Shown piece after piece: positions 16,690 through 29,530 of a stretch of DNA of 64,000 bases. The stretch's first letter is position 1. Every line of letters begins with the position of its first letter. The notes under the pieces are model-generated. The model was not told where the DNA came from, searched no databases, and saw only the letters and a list, made by a program, of their open reading frames with translations. This DNA comes from Gemmatimonadota bacterium (lineage in GTDB: Bacteria > Gemmatimonadota > Gemmatimonadetes > Longimicrobiales > Gaopeijiaceae), in assembly GCA_022560615.1 (NCBI GenBank), contig JADFSR010000006.1, forward strand, positions 114,324 through 178,323, in the 5' to 3' direction. Made by a program: the position numbers and the translations under genes.

Positions 16690-17874
16690 TCAAGCCTCGG
16701 CCACGAGCTCCTCGAGTGCCTCGATCAGCGTCGCGAGCTCCTCCTCGGTATTGAAATAGTGCGGTGAGATGCGTAGTGAGCCATTCACGCGCTTCTCTTC
16801 GTAATCGATGACGGCGTCTGTGCTCTCTTGGCCGGAGGTATTGATGCCACGCTCACGGAGTTCGCGAACGAGGTCTGGCGGACGCCACCCCTCGACCGAC
16901 GCCGTGACCGTAGCGCAGAGCGTCGGCCCCCGGTCGAGCGTACGGACCCCGTCGATCCCCCGCAGCATGGTGCGCAGCCGATCGGCGAGGCCCCACGAGC
17001 GTTCGCGGATCACGTCCAGGCCCAGGTCGGTCGCGTATCTCGCCGCCACACCGGTCGCGCGCACGAGTCCCCAGAAGAACTCCCAGGTCTCGAACCGCTT
17101 CGCGTCGGGTGCGGGTTGGTAGAGGTCGGGAGCGACCCAGTCCGCCCCCCTGAGGTCTGGGAAGAGCGGTTCCAGACCTGCGTCGAGGGCACGGTCGGAT
17201 ACGTAGAGGAAGCCCGCGCCGCGAGGGCCACGCAGGTACTTCCGCGCGGTAGCGGAGAAGAAGTCGCATCCCATCGCCTCGACGTCCACGGGCATCTGAC
17301 CGACCGACTGGCAGCCATCGACGAGGTAGACGATCTCTCTGGCCCGGCACATCGCTCCGATCGCCGTCACGTCCTGAACGAGACCGGAGCTCGAGGGGAT
17401 CTGCGTGACCGCGACGAGGCGAGGCCGACGACGATGGATGAGCCCCTCGATTGCGCCGAGGTCGACGCCCCCTTCGGGGGCATCCGGCGCGCGCACCACT
17501 TCCACCCCGAAGCGGTCGGCGAGGGCCAGGTACTGGATCTGGTTGGAGACGTAGTCGTTGCGTGTCGTGAGTACCACGTCTCCTGGCGAGAAGCGGACCG
17601 CGGACAGTGCTGCGACGAACGAAGCCGTGGCGTGTCCGCTGAACGCGATGTTCGCCGCAGAGGTGCTCAACAGGTTCGCGACGTCCTCGTACGCGGCGGC
17701 GATTTCTGCCGAGGCCTCAGACTCTGCCTCGTACCCGCCGATACTAGCTTCGAGGTCCAGGTGCGCCGTGATCGCGTCCAGGACCGGGCCTGGCATCAGC
17801 GACGCCCCCGCGTTGTTGAGGTGCACGCGGTTCGCGCACCCGGGGGTGTCCGCCCTGAGTTTGGCGACGTTCAC
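16690..17874 (-). CDS. Class V aminotransferase (cysteine desulfurase-like fold)
   Basis: 394 residues, PLP-dependent. The N-terminus HLNNAGASLMPGPVLDAI, the phosphate-binding region FSGHATASFVAAL, the cofactor Asp region VDGCQSVGQMPVDVEAMGCD and the Schiff-base Lys in FFSATARKYLRGPRG mark the family. The flexible Cys loop of true IscS/SufS enzymes is not evident. No Fe-S assembly genes are nearby, so a house-keeping cysteine desulfurase is unlikely. A C-S lyase, an ergothioneine or isopenicillin epimerase-like enzyme, or another class V transferase is possible. GTG start at 17874. It follows the amidohydrolase on the same strand with a 50-base gap. Confidence 0.87.
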   Translation of the reverse strand: MNVAKLRADTPGCANRVHLNNAGASLMPGPVLDAITAHLDLEASIGGYEAESEASAEIAAAYEDVANLLSTSAANIAFSGHATASFVAALSAVRFSPGDVVLTTRNDYVSNQIQYLALADRFGVEVVRAPDAPEGGVDLGAIEGLIHRRRPRLVAVTQIPSSSGLVQDVTAIGAMCRAREIVYLVDGCQSVGQMPVDVEAMGCDFFSATARKYLRGPRGAGFLYVSDRALDAGLEPLFPDLRGADWVAPDLYQPAPDAKRFETWEFFWGLVRATGVAARYATDLGLDVIRERSWGLADRLRTMLRGIDGVRTLDRGPTLCATVTASVEGWRPPDLVRELRERGINTSGQESTDAVIDYEEKRVNGSLRISPHYFNTEEELATLIEALEELVAEA

Positions 17875-17924
17875 GGTTCGCCCAAATCTTGGTGCGTGGA
17901 TTGGGCGACAAATACCACGGGCTT

Positions 17925-21919
<3,995 letters not shown>

Positions 21920-21950
21920 TCTGCGATTGTTCGACGCCCTTCCGCGTCTG

Positions 21951-23714
21951 ATGGAGAACCTCGACGTCGCCCGGACGCTGACTGAGCTCGCGGACCTATT
22001 GGAAATCCAGGGCGCTTCACCCTTCCGCATCCGTGCGTACCGCAACGCCGTCAACACGATCAACAGTCTCAGCCGGCCACTCAAGGACATGGTGGAGGCC
22101 GGTGAGGATCTGACCGAGCTGCCAAGTATCGGCAAGAGTGTCGCCAAGTACATCGGCGAGTTCCTCGATACCGGCTCGATCAGTCGGCTCGAGGAGGTCG
22201 CCGCCGAGTTTCCGCGCTCGCTCGTCGAGCTGATGCGCCTCGACGGCGTGGGACCCAAGAAGGCCAGGAAGCTCTTCGAGCAGCTCGACGTGCGGACCGT
22301 GGATGATCTCGCGGCCGCGCTCGAGATCGGACGGGTCCAGGAGATCGACGGCTTCGGTGTGAAGAGCGCCGGCAAGATCGTGCGCGCGATCGAAGACCAT
22401 AGGAAACACACGGGGCGCTTCCAGATCCACGAGACGGAGAGGCTCATCGCCGGAGTGCTCGAACACATGCAGGCAGCGCCAGGCGTGGGACGAATCGAGG
22501 TTGCGGGAAGCCTTCGCCGCCGGAAAGAGACGATCGGGGACGTCGATATCCTGGCCGAGCTCGAGGGTGATGGCACTCCCGTCGTGGACCACTTCGTGTC
22601 GTTCTCCGGCGCCGAGCGCGTGGAAGGCGCAGGGAACACCAAGGGCAGTATCGTCCTTCACTCAGGATTGCAGGTCGATCTGCGTGTCATCCCGTCGAGA
22701 TCATTCGGGGCGGCGCTCCAGTACTTCTCCGGCTCCAAGGAGCACAACGTCGCAGTGCGCGCGCGCGCGGTCCGCCAAGGGCTGCGCGTGAACGAATGGG
22801 GTGTCTTCCGCGTGCCGGAGAGCGAGGACGACGAGCCCCTCGGCAAGGAAGACGGAGAGCGGCTCGCCGGAGACACCGAGCAGGGCGTGTACGAGGTGCT
22901 CGGCATGTCGTGGGTTCCGCCGGAGCTCCGGGAGGACCGCGGTGAGGTTGAGGCTGCATGCGGAGGTGAGTTGCCGGAGCTCGTGTCACTGGCGGACATG
23001 CGGGGTGATCTCCAGATGCACTCCACGTGGAGCGACGGGAAGGCGTCGGTGGAGGAGATGGCGAGGGCGTGCCTCGAGCGCGGCTACGAGTACTTCGCGC
23101 TCACGGACCACAGCCAGGCTATGGCGATGGTTCAGGGACTCACCCCGGCGCGCGCGCGAGAGCAGTGGTCCGAGATCGAGGAAGTTCAGGAACTCGTGCC
23201 AGGCATCCGGATTCTCAAGAGTGTCGAGGTCGACATCCTCCGGGATGGCTCTCTAGACATGCCAGACGACGTTCTGGAGCAGCTCGACCTGGTCGTCATC
23301 TCCGTCCACTCCTTCATGGATCAGAACAGGAAGACGATGACCGAACGGGTACTCCGGGCCATGCAGCACCCTTCTGTTGATATATTGGCCCATCCAACAG
23401 GACGAAGAATCAGCCGCCGCGAACCCTTCGAGCTCGACATAGAGGCCGTGCTCGAGGCCGCGGCGGATTTGTGTTTGGCGGTCGAACTCAATGCGAACCC
23501 CAACCGACTGGACCTCAGTGACGTTCACGTGCGCCGAGCCAAAGAGCTCGCAGTACCTGTAGTGATCAGCACGGACGCGCACTCGCCACGGGGCCTTGCC
23601 GACATGCGCTTCGGCGTGGACCAGGCACGACGGGGATGGCTGGAGGCCGGGGACGTGTTGAACACGCGCTCCGTGGAGGAGATAACGGGCTGGCTGAGAA
23701 GACGCGGGACGTGA
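21951..23714 (+). CDS. polX: Family X DNA polymerase with PHP domain
   Basis: 587 residues from ATG 21951 (family-like 'MENLDVARTLTELADLLEIQ'). An N-terminal helix-hairpin-helix region (LPSIGKSVAKYIGEF, LDGVGPKKARKLFEQL) is followed by the nucleotidyl-transferase palm with GSLRRRKETIGDVDILAE (catalytic aspartates) and VDLRVIPSRSFGAALQYF. A C-terminal PHP nuclease domain begins at about 345: LQMHSTWSDGKAS, FALTDHSQAM, EVDILRDGSLD, HPTGR and ISTDAHS. Bacterial PolX fills small gaps in base-excision repair, and the PHP part gives 3'-5' exonuclease or 3'-phosphatase activity. Next to ligA, the pair makes a gap-filling and sealing unit. Confidence 0.95.
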   Translation: MENLDVARTLTELADLLEIQGASPFRIRAYRNAVNTINSLSRPLKDMVEAGEDLTELPSIGKSVAKYIGEFLDTGSISRLEEVAAEFPRSLVELMRLDGVGPKKARKLFEQLDVRTVDDLAAALEIGRVQEIDGFGVKSAGKIVRAIEDHRKHTGRFQIHETERLIAGVLEHMQAAPGVGRIEVAGSLRRRKETIGDVDILAELEGDGTPVVDHFVSFSGAERVEGAGNTKGSIVLHSGLQVDLRVIPSRSFGAALQYFSGSKEHNVAVRARAVRQGLRVNEWGVFRVPESEDDEPLGKEDGERLAGDTEQGVYEVLGMSWVPPELREDRGEVEAACGGELPELVSLADMRGDLQMHSTWSDGKASVEEMARACLERGYEYFALTDHSQAMAMVQGLTPARAREQWSEIEEVQELVPGIRILKSVEVDILRDGSLDMPDDVLEQLDLVVISVHSFMDQNRKTMTERVLRAMQHPSVDILAHPTGRRISRREPFELDIEAVLEAAADLCLAVELNANPNRLDLSDVHVRRAKELAVPVVISTDAHSPRGLADMRFGVDQARRGWLEAGDVLNTRSVEEITGWLRRRGT

Positions 23715-23724
23715 CGGAAAGCGG

Positions 23725-24687
23725 GTGCCGGGGATGATCGGCGACGTCGTATTGCTCGTGTGCGGGATCGGGGTTCTCTACTACGGGGCGGAGTGGCTCG
23801 TGCGCGGGGCAGCACGCCTGGCAGCTTCGCTCGGTGTCAGCCCCATCGTGGTGGGACTCACCGTCGTCTCGTTCGGTACTTCTGCCCCCGAGCTCGTCGT
23901 GTGCACAGTCGCAGCGCTCGGAGGAAATCCCGACCTCGCGATCGGGAACGTCATGGGATCGAACTTGGCCAACATCGGCTTGATCCTCGGGCTCACCGCG
24001 CTCGTGCGTCCCCTCGACGTGCGCGCTCGCGTCGTCTGGCGCGAGATGCCGCTCATGCTACTGGTCACGCTCTCGCTCTATCCGCTGGCGTGGGACGGCG
24101 TATTGAGCCGGGGTGACGGTGTGCTCTTGCTGTTCGCATTGGTCGCGTACCTGATCTTCGTGTTCCACTCCGTAGAGGATGAGGCTCCCGAGATCCTCGG
24201 CGAGTACGAGGAGTTCATGAAGGCGTCCAAACGCACGACATCGCTCGTTTCGGGCAGCGACGTGCTCTGGGTGATCGCAGGGTCGGCATGCCTGGTCCTG
24301 GGTGGCATCTGCATCGTCGAGGGAGCAGTTCAGATCGCAGGTGAGCTCGGCATCTCCGAGGTGGTCATCGGCCTGACGGTCGTGGCGGTGGGCACGTCCC
24401 TGCCCGAGTTGGCGACCTCGCTCGTGGCGGCCCTACGCTCCGAAGCGGACATCGCTGTCGGTAACGTGATTGGCTCCAACATCTTCAACGTAGCCGCGAT
24501 CCTGGGCACGGCGTCGGTCGTGCGGCCGCTGGCCATCCCCCCGGATGTGCTCACGCGAGAGCTCCCGGTGGTCGTAGCGATGTCCCTGTTGCTCTTTCCC
24601 GTGCTGCGCTCCCGTTGGCGTATCCGACGCTGGGAGGGGGCCCTGTTGCTCACATCCTACGTCGGCGCGCTCGTCTGGCTCGTGTAG
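23725..24687 (+). CDS. Calcium/sodium antiporter (CaCA family, YrbG-like)
   Basis: 320 residues from GTG 23725 (ATG 23734 is an equally good start). Ten or so membrane helices in two inverted halves. Each half carries the alpha-repeat ion-binding motif: VVSFGTSAPELVVC with AIGNVMGSNLANIG, and VAVGTSLPELATS with AVGNVIGSNIFNVA. The central cytoplasmic loop is short (EYEEFMKASKRT), as in bacterial YrbG, without a regulatory domain. Inner-membrane exchange of Ca2+ for Na+ or H+. It starts 10 bases after polX, so it may be co-transcribed although unrelated in role. Confidence 0.93.
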   Translation: MPGMIGDVVLLVCGIGVLYYGAEWLVRGAARLAASLGVSPIVVGLTVVSFGTSAPELVVCTVAALGGNPDLAIGNVMGSNLANIGLILGLTALVRPLDVRARVVWREMPLMLLVTLSLYPLAWDGVLSRGDGVLLLFALVAYLIFVFHSVEDEAPEILGEYEEFMKASKRTTSLVSGSDVLWVIAGSACLVLGGICIVEGAVQIAGELGISEVVIGLTVVAVGTSLPELATSLVAALRSEADIAVGNVIGSNIFNVAAILGTASVVRPLAIPPDVLTRELPVVVAMSLLLFPVLRSRWRIRRWEGALLLTSYVGALVWLV

Positions 24688-24819
24688 TGCCTCCTGGTTC
24701 GGGGTCCAGCCGAGGCGTGTGAAGTTCCGGCGGGGTAGGCGGTCGGCGCGGCCCCGGGTAGCTTTGGAGCCTCCCTCCGGGGCCTTCACGGCATCAAAGT
24801 CCACTAGGAGCTGCGCGCG

Positions 24820-25719
24820 ATGCTTCCGATTGATCTGTCCGGAAAACGAGCGCTCGTGGCTGGTGTCGCTGACGATAGGGGATATGGCTGGGCCATCGCG
24901 CGCGCGCTCGCCGCGGCCGGCGCGTCGGTATGCGTTGGCACGTGGCCCCCCACCCTGAGGATTTTCACGAAGAGCCTGGAGCGTGGGAAGCTGGATCTCT
25001 CGCTTCCCGGTGGCGGTGAGATCGAGTTCGAGAGGATCTACCCGCTCGACGCTGCCTACGACACGCCCGAGGACGTGCCTGAGCATGTGAGCTCGTCCAA
25101 GCGCTATGCCGAGCTCGAGGGCTACACCATCCAGGGCGTTGCCGACAAGATGTGCGCCGACTTCGGGGACCGGTGCCTGGACGTCGTCGTGCACTCGCTC
25201 GCCAATGGTCCCGAGGTGCGGAGCCCGCTCATCGAGACGAGCCGGCACGGGTACCTCGCAGCGCTGAGCACGAGCGCCTACTCCATGGTGAGCATGATCC
25301 AGCGTTTTGGTCCGCTCATGAACGAGAGAGGCGCCCTCGTATCTCTCTCGTACCTGGCGGCCGAGCGCGTCATCCCGGGCTATGGTGGCGGCATGAGCTC
25401 GGCAAAGGCCGCACTGGAGAGCGATACGCGTACTTTGGCGTTCGAGGCGGGCCGCAAGTTCGGCATTCGTGTGAACACCATCAGCGCGGGACCGCTGGCA
25501 AGTCGAGCGGCGAAGGCGATCGGTACGATCGAGCTCATGGTCGACTATTGTGCCGCCAACGCTCCACTGCCCGAGGCCACCAAGCCGGACGACGTTGGGA
25601 ACGCGGCCGCCTTCCTGTGTTCCCCACTCGCGGCCGGGATCACCGGTGAGACGCTGCATGTGGACAAGGGGTATCACGCGATGGGCATGCCGGCTGGCAC
25701 ACGGCTCAGCGCAGAATAG
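24820..25719 (+). CDS. fabI: Enoyl-[acyl-carrier-protein] reductase (NADH), plant/chlamydia-like FabI
   Basis: 299 residues, longer than E. coli FabI (262). The extra length lies after the first Rossmann turn: [20 protein letters not shown] and following residues, as in plant and chlamydial enzymes. Cofactor motif [20 protein letters not shown]; active-site Tyr and Lys of the Tyr-x6-Lys type around [23 protein letters not shown] region; C-terminal '[15 protein letters not shown]'. Reduces the trans-2-enoyl-ACP double bond in the last step of each fatty-acid elongation cycle, in the cytoplasm. The upstream 132 bases probably hold its promoter. The class III aminotransferase starts 15 bases after it. 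Confidence 0.94.
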   Translation: MLPIDLSGKRALVAGVADDRGYGWAIARALAAAGASVCVGTWPPTLRIFTKSLERGKLDLSLPGGGEIEFERIYPLDAAYDTPEDVPEHVSSSKRYAELEGYTIQGVADKMCADFGDRCLDVVVHSLANGPEVRSPLIETSRHGYLAALSTSAYSMVSMIQRFGPLMNERGALVSLSYLAAERVIPGYGGGMSSAKAALESDTRTLAFEAGRKFGIRVNTISAGPLASRAAKAIGTIELMVDYCAANAPLPEATKPDDVGNAAAFLCSPLAAGITGETLHVDKGYHAMGMPAGTRLSAE

Positions 25720-25734
25720 ACATTCGGAGGGTCC

Positions 25735-27078
25735 TTGAACGACCGAAGCGAAGACGGCTTCGGAGCGCTGCTCCCCGACATTCGCGTCCAGCCTCCTGCG
25801 ACGGTATCCCGCGCGATGGCAGAGCGTCTGCGTGCGGTGGAATCACGCAACATCACCTACATCGACGACGGTTGGCCGATTTTCTGGAAGGAGGCCCGTG
25901 GCGCCAACGTGCGCGACGTGGACGGGAACGTGTACATCGACCTGAGCAGTGCGTTCGGTGTGGCGCTGTTGGGCCACGCGCACCCTGCGGTTGTCTCCGC
26001 CGTGCGCGAACAGTCCGGGACCCTCCTGCACGGCATGGGCGACGTGCACCCCTCCGGGCTGAAACTGGACCTGCTCGAGCGCCTCTGTGCTCTGACTCCG
26101 TGGAACGAGGCGCGTGCCGTGCTGGCGTCTACCGGCTCGGAGGCCGTCGAAATCGCGCTGAAGACCGCACAGCTCGCGACGGGCCGGCCGGGCGTGCTCG
26201 CCTTCCGAGGGGGCTATCATGGACTCACGCTCGGTTCGCTTGCCGCCACGGAGCGCGAGCACTTTCGGGCGCCCTTCTCGGCGAGGCTGTACGGGGGCGT
26301 CGCCTTCGCCGCGTTTCCCGACGTCGCGCTGGATGGGGACGGCACGGCCGAACTCGCGCTCACCGAGGTTCGCCTCGCGCTCGAGAACGGCGCGCCGAAT
26401 GGCGACCCCATCGGAGCGGTGATCGTGGAGCCCGTGCAGGGCAGGGCGGGGGCGAGGCTCGCGCCGGACGGATTCATGTCTTCCTTGTCGCAGGTTGCGG
26501 CCGAGTCGGGGGCGCTCGTGATCGCGGACGAGGTTTTCACGGGTCTGGGCCGATGCGGCGCGCTGCTCGCCTCGCACCGGGTCGGCCTCGAGCCCGACAT
26601 CGTGTGCCTGGGAAAGGCCCTCGGCGGCGGGGTCCCGATCTCGGCCTGTCTCGCGCGCCGCGAGGTGATGGACGCTTGGCCCGAAAGCCGCGGGGAGGCG
26701 ATCCATACGAGTACGTTTCTCGGACACCCCCTCGCGTGTGCCGCGGCGCTTGCGGTCCTGGAGACGCTCGAGCGCGAGCACGTCACCGACAGAGCCCGCG
26801 TGCTCGGCGCTCGGCTCCTGGAGCTTCTGGAGCCCGAGTTGGCCTCCGTGCCGGGGGTGGTCGACGTCCGTGGGCTCGGGCTGCTGATAGGCGTCGAGTT
26901 GGCCGGCGATGGACAGGCCGTCAGGGTCGCGGAGGCGGCTCTTCGGGAGGGGCTGATCCTGCTGCCTGCCGGCGACCGCGGTCAGGTGATCCAACTGACG
27001 CCCCCGGCAAGCCTGAGTGACATGCAGGCGAAACACGCATGTGGCGTGCTATGTGGCTTGATTCGAAAGGCGGTGTGA
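25735..27078 (+). CDS. Class III PLP-dependent aminotransferase
   Basis: 447 residues from TTG 25735, supported by GGAGGG six bases upstream. Motifs: YIDLSSAFGVALLGHAHPAV, LASTGSEAVEIALKTAQLAT, FRGGYHGLTLGSLAATERE, VIVEPVQGRAGA, VIADEVFTGLGRCG and the Schiff-base Lys in PDIVCLGKALGGGVPISAC. This is the GabT/ArgD/BioA fold group. The substrate cannot be fixed from sequence; 4-aminobutyrate or another omega-amino acid is plausible. It lies between fabI and a HAD phosphatase, closely spaced, so all three are likely co-transcribed. Confidence 0.9.
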   Translation: MNDRSEDGFGALLPDIRVQPPATVSRAMAERLRAVESRNITYIDDGWPIFWKEARGANVRDVDGNVYIDLSSAFGVALLGHAHPAVVSAVREQSGTLLHGMGDVHPSGLKLDLLERLCALTPWNEARAVLASTGSEAVEIALKTAQLATGRPGVLAFRGGYHGLTLGSLAATEREHFRAPFSARLYGGVAFAAFPDVALDGDGTAELALTEVRLALENGAPNGDPIGAVIVEPVQGRAGARLAPDGFMSSLSQVAAESGALVIADEVFTGLGRCGALLASHRVGLEPDIVCLGKALGGGVPISACLARREVMDAWPESRGEAIHTSTFLGHPLACAAALAVLETLEREHVTDRARVLGARLLELLEPELASVPGVVDVRGLGLLIGVELAGDGQAVRVAEAALREGLILLPAGDRGQVIQLTPPASLSDMQAKHACGVLCGLIRKAV

Positions 27079-27094
27079 CGGTGACGGCCGAACT

Positions 27095-27760
27095 ATGACG
27101 AGCCGAGCCTGGAAGGGCGTCCTCTTCGACCTCGACGGTACGCTCGCCGACACGATCGAGCTGATCTTGCGCAGCTATCGACACACCATGCGGACGCATC
27201 TCGGGGAAGCGCCGCCCGACGAGCGCTTCCTCGCGACCATCGGGATTCCATTGCCGAAGCAGCTCGGGGACTTTGCCCGTGACGCTGCCGAGGCCGAGCG
27301 CATGCGTTCTACCTATGTCGCCTACCAACGCGAGATCCACGATGACCTCGTGGAGCCGTTCCCGGGCGCGGCCTCCGTCTTGTCGACGCTGCGGGAGAAC
27401 GGGACTAGGCTGGCGGTCGTGACGAGCAAGCACAGCGGACTGGCTCGCCGCACTCTCGAGTGCTGCGGACTATGGGAAAGCCTCGACGCAGTCGTGTGCG
27501 CCGATGAAGTCGAGCGCCCGAAGCCGGACCCGGAACCGGTGCAGCTGGCGCTGAAACGGCTCGGCCTCGCGGACGAGGCGAACGAGGTAGTGTTCGTCGG
27601 AGACTCGCCGTTCGATCTTCGCGCGGGCAGGGCGGCCGGCACGCACACGGCCGCGGCGCTCTGGGGACCGTTCAGCCGCGAAGTACTCGCGGCAGAGGAA
27701 CCGGACTTCTACCTGACTGGTCTAGAAGGCGTACTCCACACCTCGCTGTCGCGGCCCTAG
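27095..27760 (+). CDS. HAD-superfamily hydrolase (Gph/PpaX-like)
   Basis: 221 residues with a C1 helical cap. HAD motifs in order: FDLDGTLADT (nucleophile and acid Asp), VVTSKHS (motif II), RPKPDPEPVQLAL (motif III Lys) and FVGDSPFDLRAGRAAG (motif IV acids). This subgroup includes phosphoglycolate phosphatase and pyrophosphatase PpaX; the exact substrate is unknown. It starts 16 bases after the aminotransferase stop. A hairpin directly after its stop may end the transcript. Confidence 0.9.
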   Translation: MTSRAWKGVLFDLDGTLADTIELILRSYRHTMRTHLGEAPPDERFLATIGIPLPKQLGDFARDAAEAERMRSTYVAYQREIHDDLVEPFPGAASVLSTLRENGTRLAVVTSKHSGLARRTLECCGLWESLDAVVCADEVERPKPDPEPVQLALKRLGLADEANEVVFVGDSPFDLRAGRAAGTHTAAALWGPFSREVLAAEEPDFYLTGLEGVLHTSLSRP

Positions 27761-27776
27761 AAGGGCCACCGCCCTT
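27761..27776. terminator. Possible two-way terminator hairpin
   Basis: AAGGGC (27761-27766), loop CACC, GCCCTT (27771-27776): a perfect 6-bp stem placed exactly between the convergent HAD and pterin dehydratase genes. A true T-tract is lacking (only TTTCC), so termination strength is uncertain. Confidence 0.45.
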
Positions 27777-27790
27777 TCCGGGCAGCCATC

Positions 27791-28081
27791 TTAGTGCGAC
27801 GACGTTGCAAAGTCGATCTGCTCGGCCAGCTCTAGATCCTTGTCGGTGATCCCCCGTGCGTCGTGCGTCGACAGCGTCAGGGTTACCGTGCAGTAGCGAA
27901 CTTCGATGTCAGGATGGTGATCGTGAGCGTCAGCCAACGTGGCGACCCGGTTCACGAAAACGATCGAATCCCGAAAGGAACCGAACGAGAAGTCCTTGAC
28001 CAGCTTGTTGGAGCGGCGCTTCCATCCCCGTCGACTCCTCAACCAGCCACGAAGCGACTCGGGGTCCAGCCTGCTCACCAT
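27791..28081 (-). CDS. phhB: 4a-hydroxytetrahydrobiopterin dehydratase (pterin-4a-carbinolamine dehydratase)
   Basis: 96 residues from ATG 28081, matching the normal family length; an upstream extension to 28171 in the same frame looks spurious. Family core: GWKRRSNKLVKDFSF and the signature DAHDHHPDIEVRY, with the catalytic His-His-Pro, then VTLTLSTHDARGITDKDLELA. Dehydrates 4a-carbinolamine to recycle pterin cofactor after aromatic amino-acid hydroxylation, or acts in a molybdopterin-related role where no hydroxylase exists. No hydroxylase gene is in the window. Convergent with the HAD gene. Confidence 0.92.
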   Translation of the reverse strand: MVSRLDPESLRGWLRSRRGWKRRSNKLVKDFSFGSFRDSIVFVNRVATLADAHDHHPDIEVRYCTVTLTLSTHDARGITDKDLELAEQIDFATSSH

Positions 28082-28276
28082 TGTTGCCCCGCGCATGCCA
28101 CCTAATCCCTTGTGGAAGAGTAACTTACCGTCATGTGCAGGAAGTTCCCGCAACGCGCTGGAATCCCACACGCACCATCAGCCATGACACTGGAGAGCGG
28201 TTGGGCGTTGAGGGGTTGACGCTTGGAGCGGCCCGTTCGAAATTTTGAGCCCTTCGGAAGTATCTGAAGTAACGAT

Positions 28277-28349
28277 GCCCTCATCGTCTAGTGGCCTAGG
28301 ATATCGCCCTCTCACGGCGGAGACCGGGGTTCGACTCCCCGTGGGGGTA
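28277..28349 (+). tRNA. tRNA-Glu (CTC)
   Basis: 73-nt cloverleaf. Acceptor GCCCTCA pairs with TGGGGGT (one G-U pair at the end), followed by discriminator A. Anticodon loop CTCTCAC gives anticodon CTC. The T arm is CGGGG-TTCGACT-CCCCG, and the 'CGTCTAGTGGCCTAGGAT' D arm is typical of bacterial tRNA-Glu. CCA is not encoded. It lies 8 bases before tRNA-Val, so both are likely one transcript. Confidence 0.95.
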
Positions 28350-28357
28350 CTGACGCC

Positions 28358-28430
28358 GGTCGCTTAGCTCAGTTGGTAGAGCGCCACGTTCACATCGTGG
28401 ATGTCGCAGGTTCGAGTCCTGCAGCGACCA
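28358..28430 (+). tRNA. tRNA-Val (CAC)
   Basis: 73-nt cloverleaf. Acceptor GGTCGCT pairs with AGCGACC, discriminator A. D arm TAGCTCAGTTGGTAGAGC; anticodon loop TTCACAT with anticodon CAC; T arm GCAGG-TTCGAGT-CCTGC. CCA is not encoded. Follows tRNA-Glu on the same strand. Confidence 0.95.
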
Positions 28431-28457
28431 TTCCCCCGGCTGCCACGATGAGCAAAG

Positions 28458-29351
28458 TCATGCCGACGGCGTAGCACCCGTGGGGGGCAGCGCGTCCAGG
28501 AAACCCTCGATCGCCTCAGCGATCTCACCGGGCGCGTCTTCTTGGATGTAGTGCTTCGCGTCGAGCCGCTGGACCTGGCTAACCTTGAAGTCCTCGCGGA
28601 AGCGCTCCATGTACGGCCGGGGGAACGCGAGGTCGTGCAGACCCCAAGTGAGCAGGACAGGCACGTTGGAGAGCCTCTCCTGCACTTCGTCCGCGAGGTC
28701 ACCGAGCCAGAGGCTCGACTCGATGAGCTGACGCGGAAACTCGGCTGCACCCACGCGCCGCTTCGGGGTCGAGAGCGCCTCCCGGTAGTGGTGCATGACC
28801 TCCTCGGCGAGCGGATACTTCACCATCATCGGCATGATCTTCTCGACGAGCAGGTTCTTCCTGAGGATCTGTGACTGCATGGGGGCGGACGACATGACGT
28901 ACGCGAAGGCCTTCGCCGTAAGCGAGGTGATGGGCCAGTACCACGTGTTTCCCATGACCAGTGCGCGCAACCGGGGCATCTCGTCCAGCGCCACCCGCAG
29001 ACCGATCGGGCCGCCCCAGTCTTGGCCCATGATCGTGAGGTGCTGCAAGCCAAGATGCTGGACCAACTCGCGCACCACGCCAGCCTGATCGGCCGGGGTA
29101 TACCCGTAGTCGTCCGGAGCCTCCGACAGGCCGAAGCCGGGGTAGTCGACGGCGATGCAGCGGAATCGCTTCTTCAGCCGAATTATGATGCCCCTATAGA
29201 GGAAGCTCCACGTGGGGTTTCCATGCAAGAACAGGATCGGATCGCCGACCCCCTCGTCGATGAAATGGACCGTCCCGGCACTACTGTCGAACCACTTGGA
29301 CTCGAACGGAAAGAGTCTCCGGTCGGGCGTGAACGGTGGTACGTGGCTCAA
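28458..29351 (-). CDS. Haloalkane dehalogenase-like alpha/beta hydrolase
   Basis: 297 residues. The oxyanion/halide motif HGNPTWSF (N45, W48) and the nucleophile elbow GQDWGG (D111 followed by W112) are those of haloalkane dehalogenases, where Asp replaces Ser and the Trp/Asn pair holds the halide. A late Asp (TWGLHDLAF) and His in AKHYIQEDAPGEIA complete the triad. Such enzymes split carbon-halogen bonds of alkyl halides; related non-dehalogenase hydrolases share part of this pattern. The cap domain has several extra Trp and Met residues (GNTWYWP, MPMMVKYP). It ends 27 bases from tRNA-Val, convergent with it. Start codon as given; no signal peptide. Confidence 0.85.
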   Translation of the reverse strand: MSHVPPFTPDRRLFPFESKWFDSSAGTVHFIDEGVGDPILFLHGNPTWSFLYRGIIIRLKKRFRCIAVDYPGFGLSEAPDDYGYTPADQAGVVRELVQHLGLQHLTIMGQDWGGPIGLRVALDEMPRLRALVMGNTWYWPITSLTAKAFAYVMSSAPMQSQILRKNLLVEKIMPMMVKYPLAEEVMHHYREALSTPKRRVGAAEFPRQLIESSLWLGDLADEVQERLSNVPVLLTWGLHDLAFPRPYMERFREDFKVSQVQRLDAKHYIQEDAPGEIAEAIEGFLDALPPTGATPSA

Positions 29352-29530
29352 CGGGGCTGCTCCATCGGAAGTAGGTCGGGCTCGGCGGCCCTACGATGCC
29401 GAAACGCCAGAAGTGACGAAAGAGGCTGGGGGGGTGCGTATCGGTCTACGTCGGTATACGTATGGGTGCGGCGACACTGGACCCACAGCTTGCGTCTCGA
29501 GCCCGAGGTCAACTTCCGCACGGAGTTCCG

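Noticed and set aside
25843..27036. Long minus-strand frame opposite the class III aminotransferase
   Set aside because: Typical shadow composition; the plus strand carries the PLP motifs and a ribosome site.
28216..28244. TTGACG followed at 17 bases by GAAATT as a tRNA promoter
   Set aside because: The -35 box is good, but the -10 box matches only three of six consensus bases; not enough to annotate.
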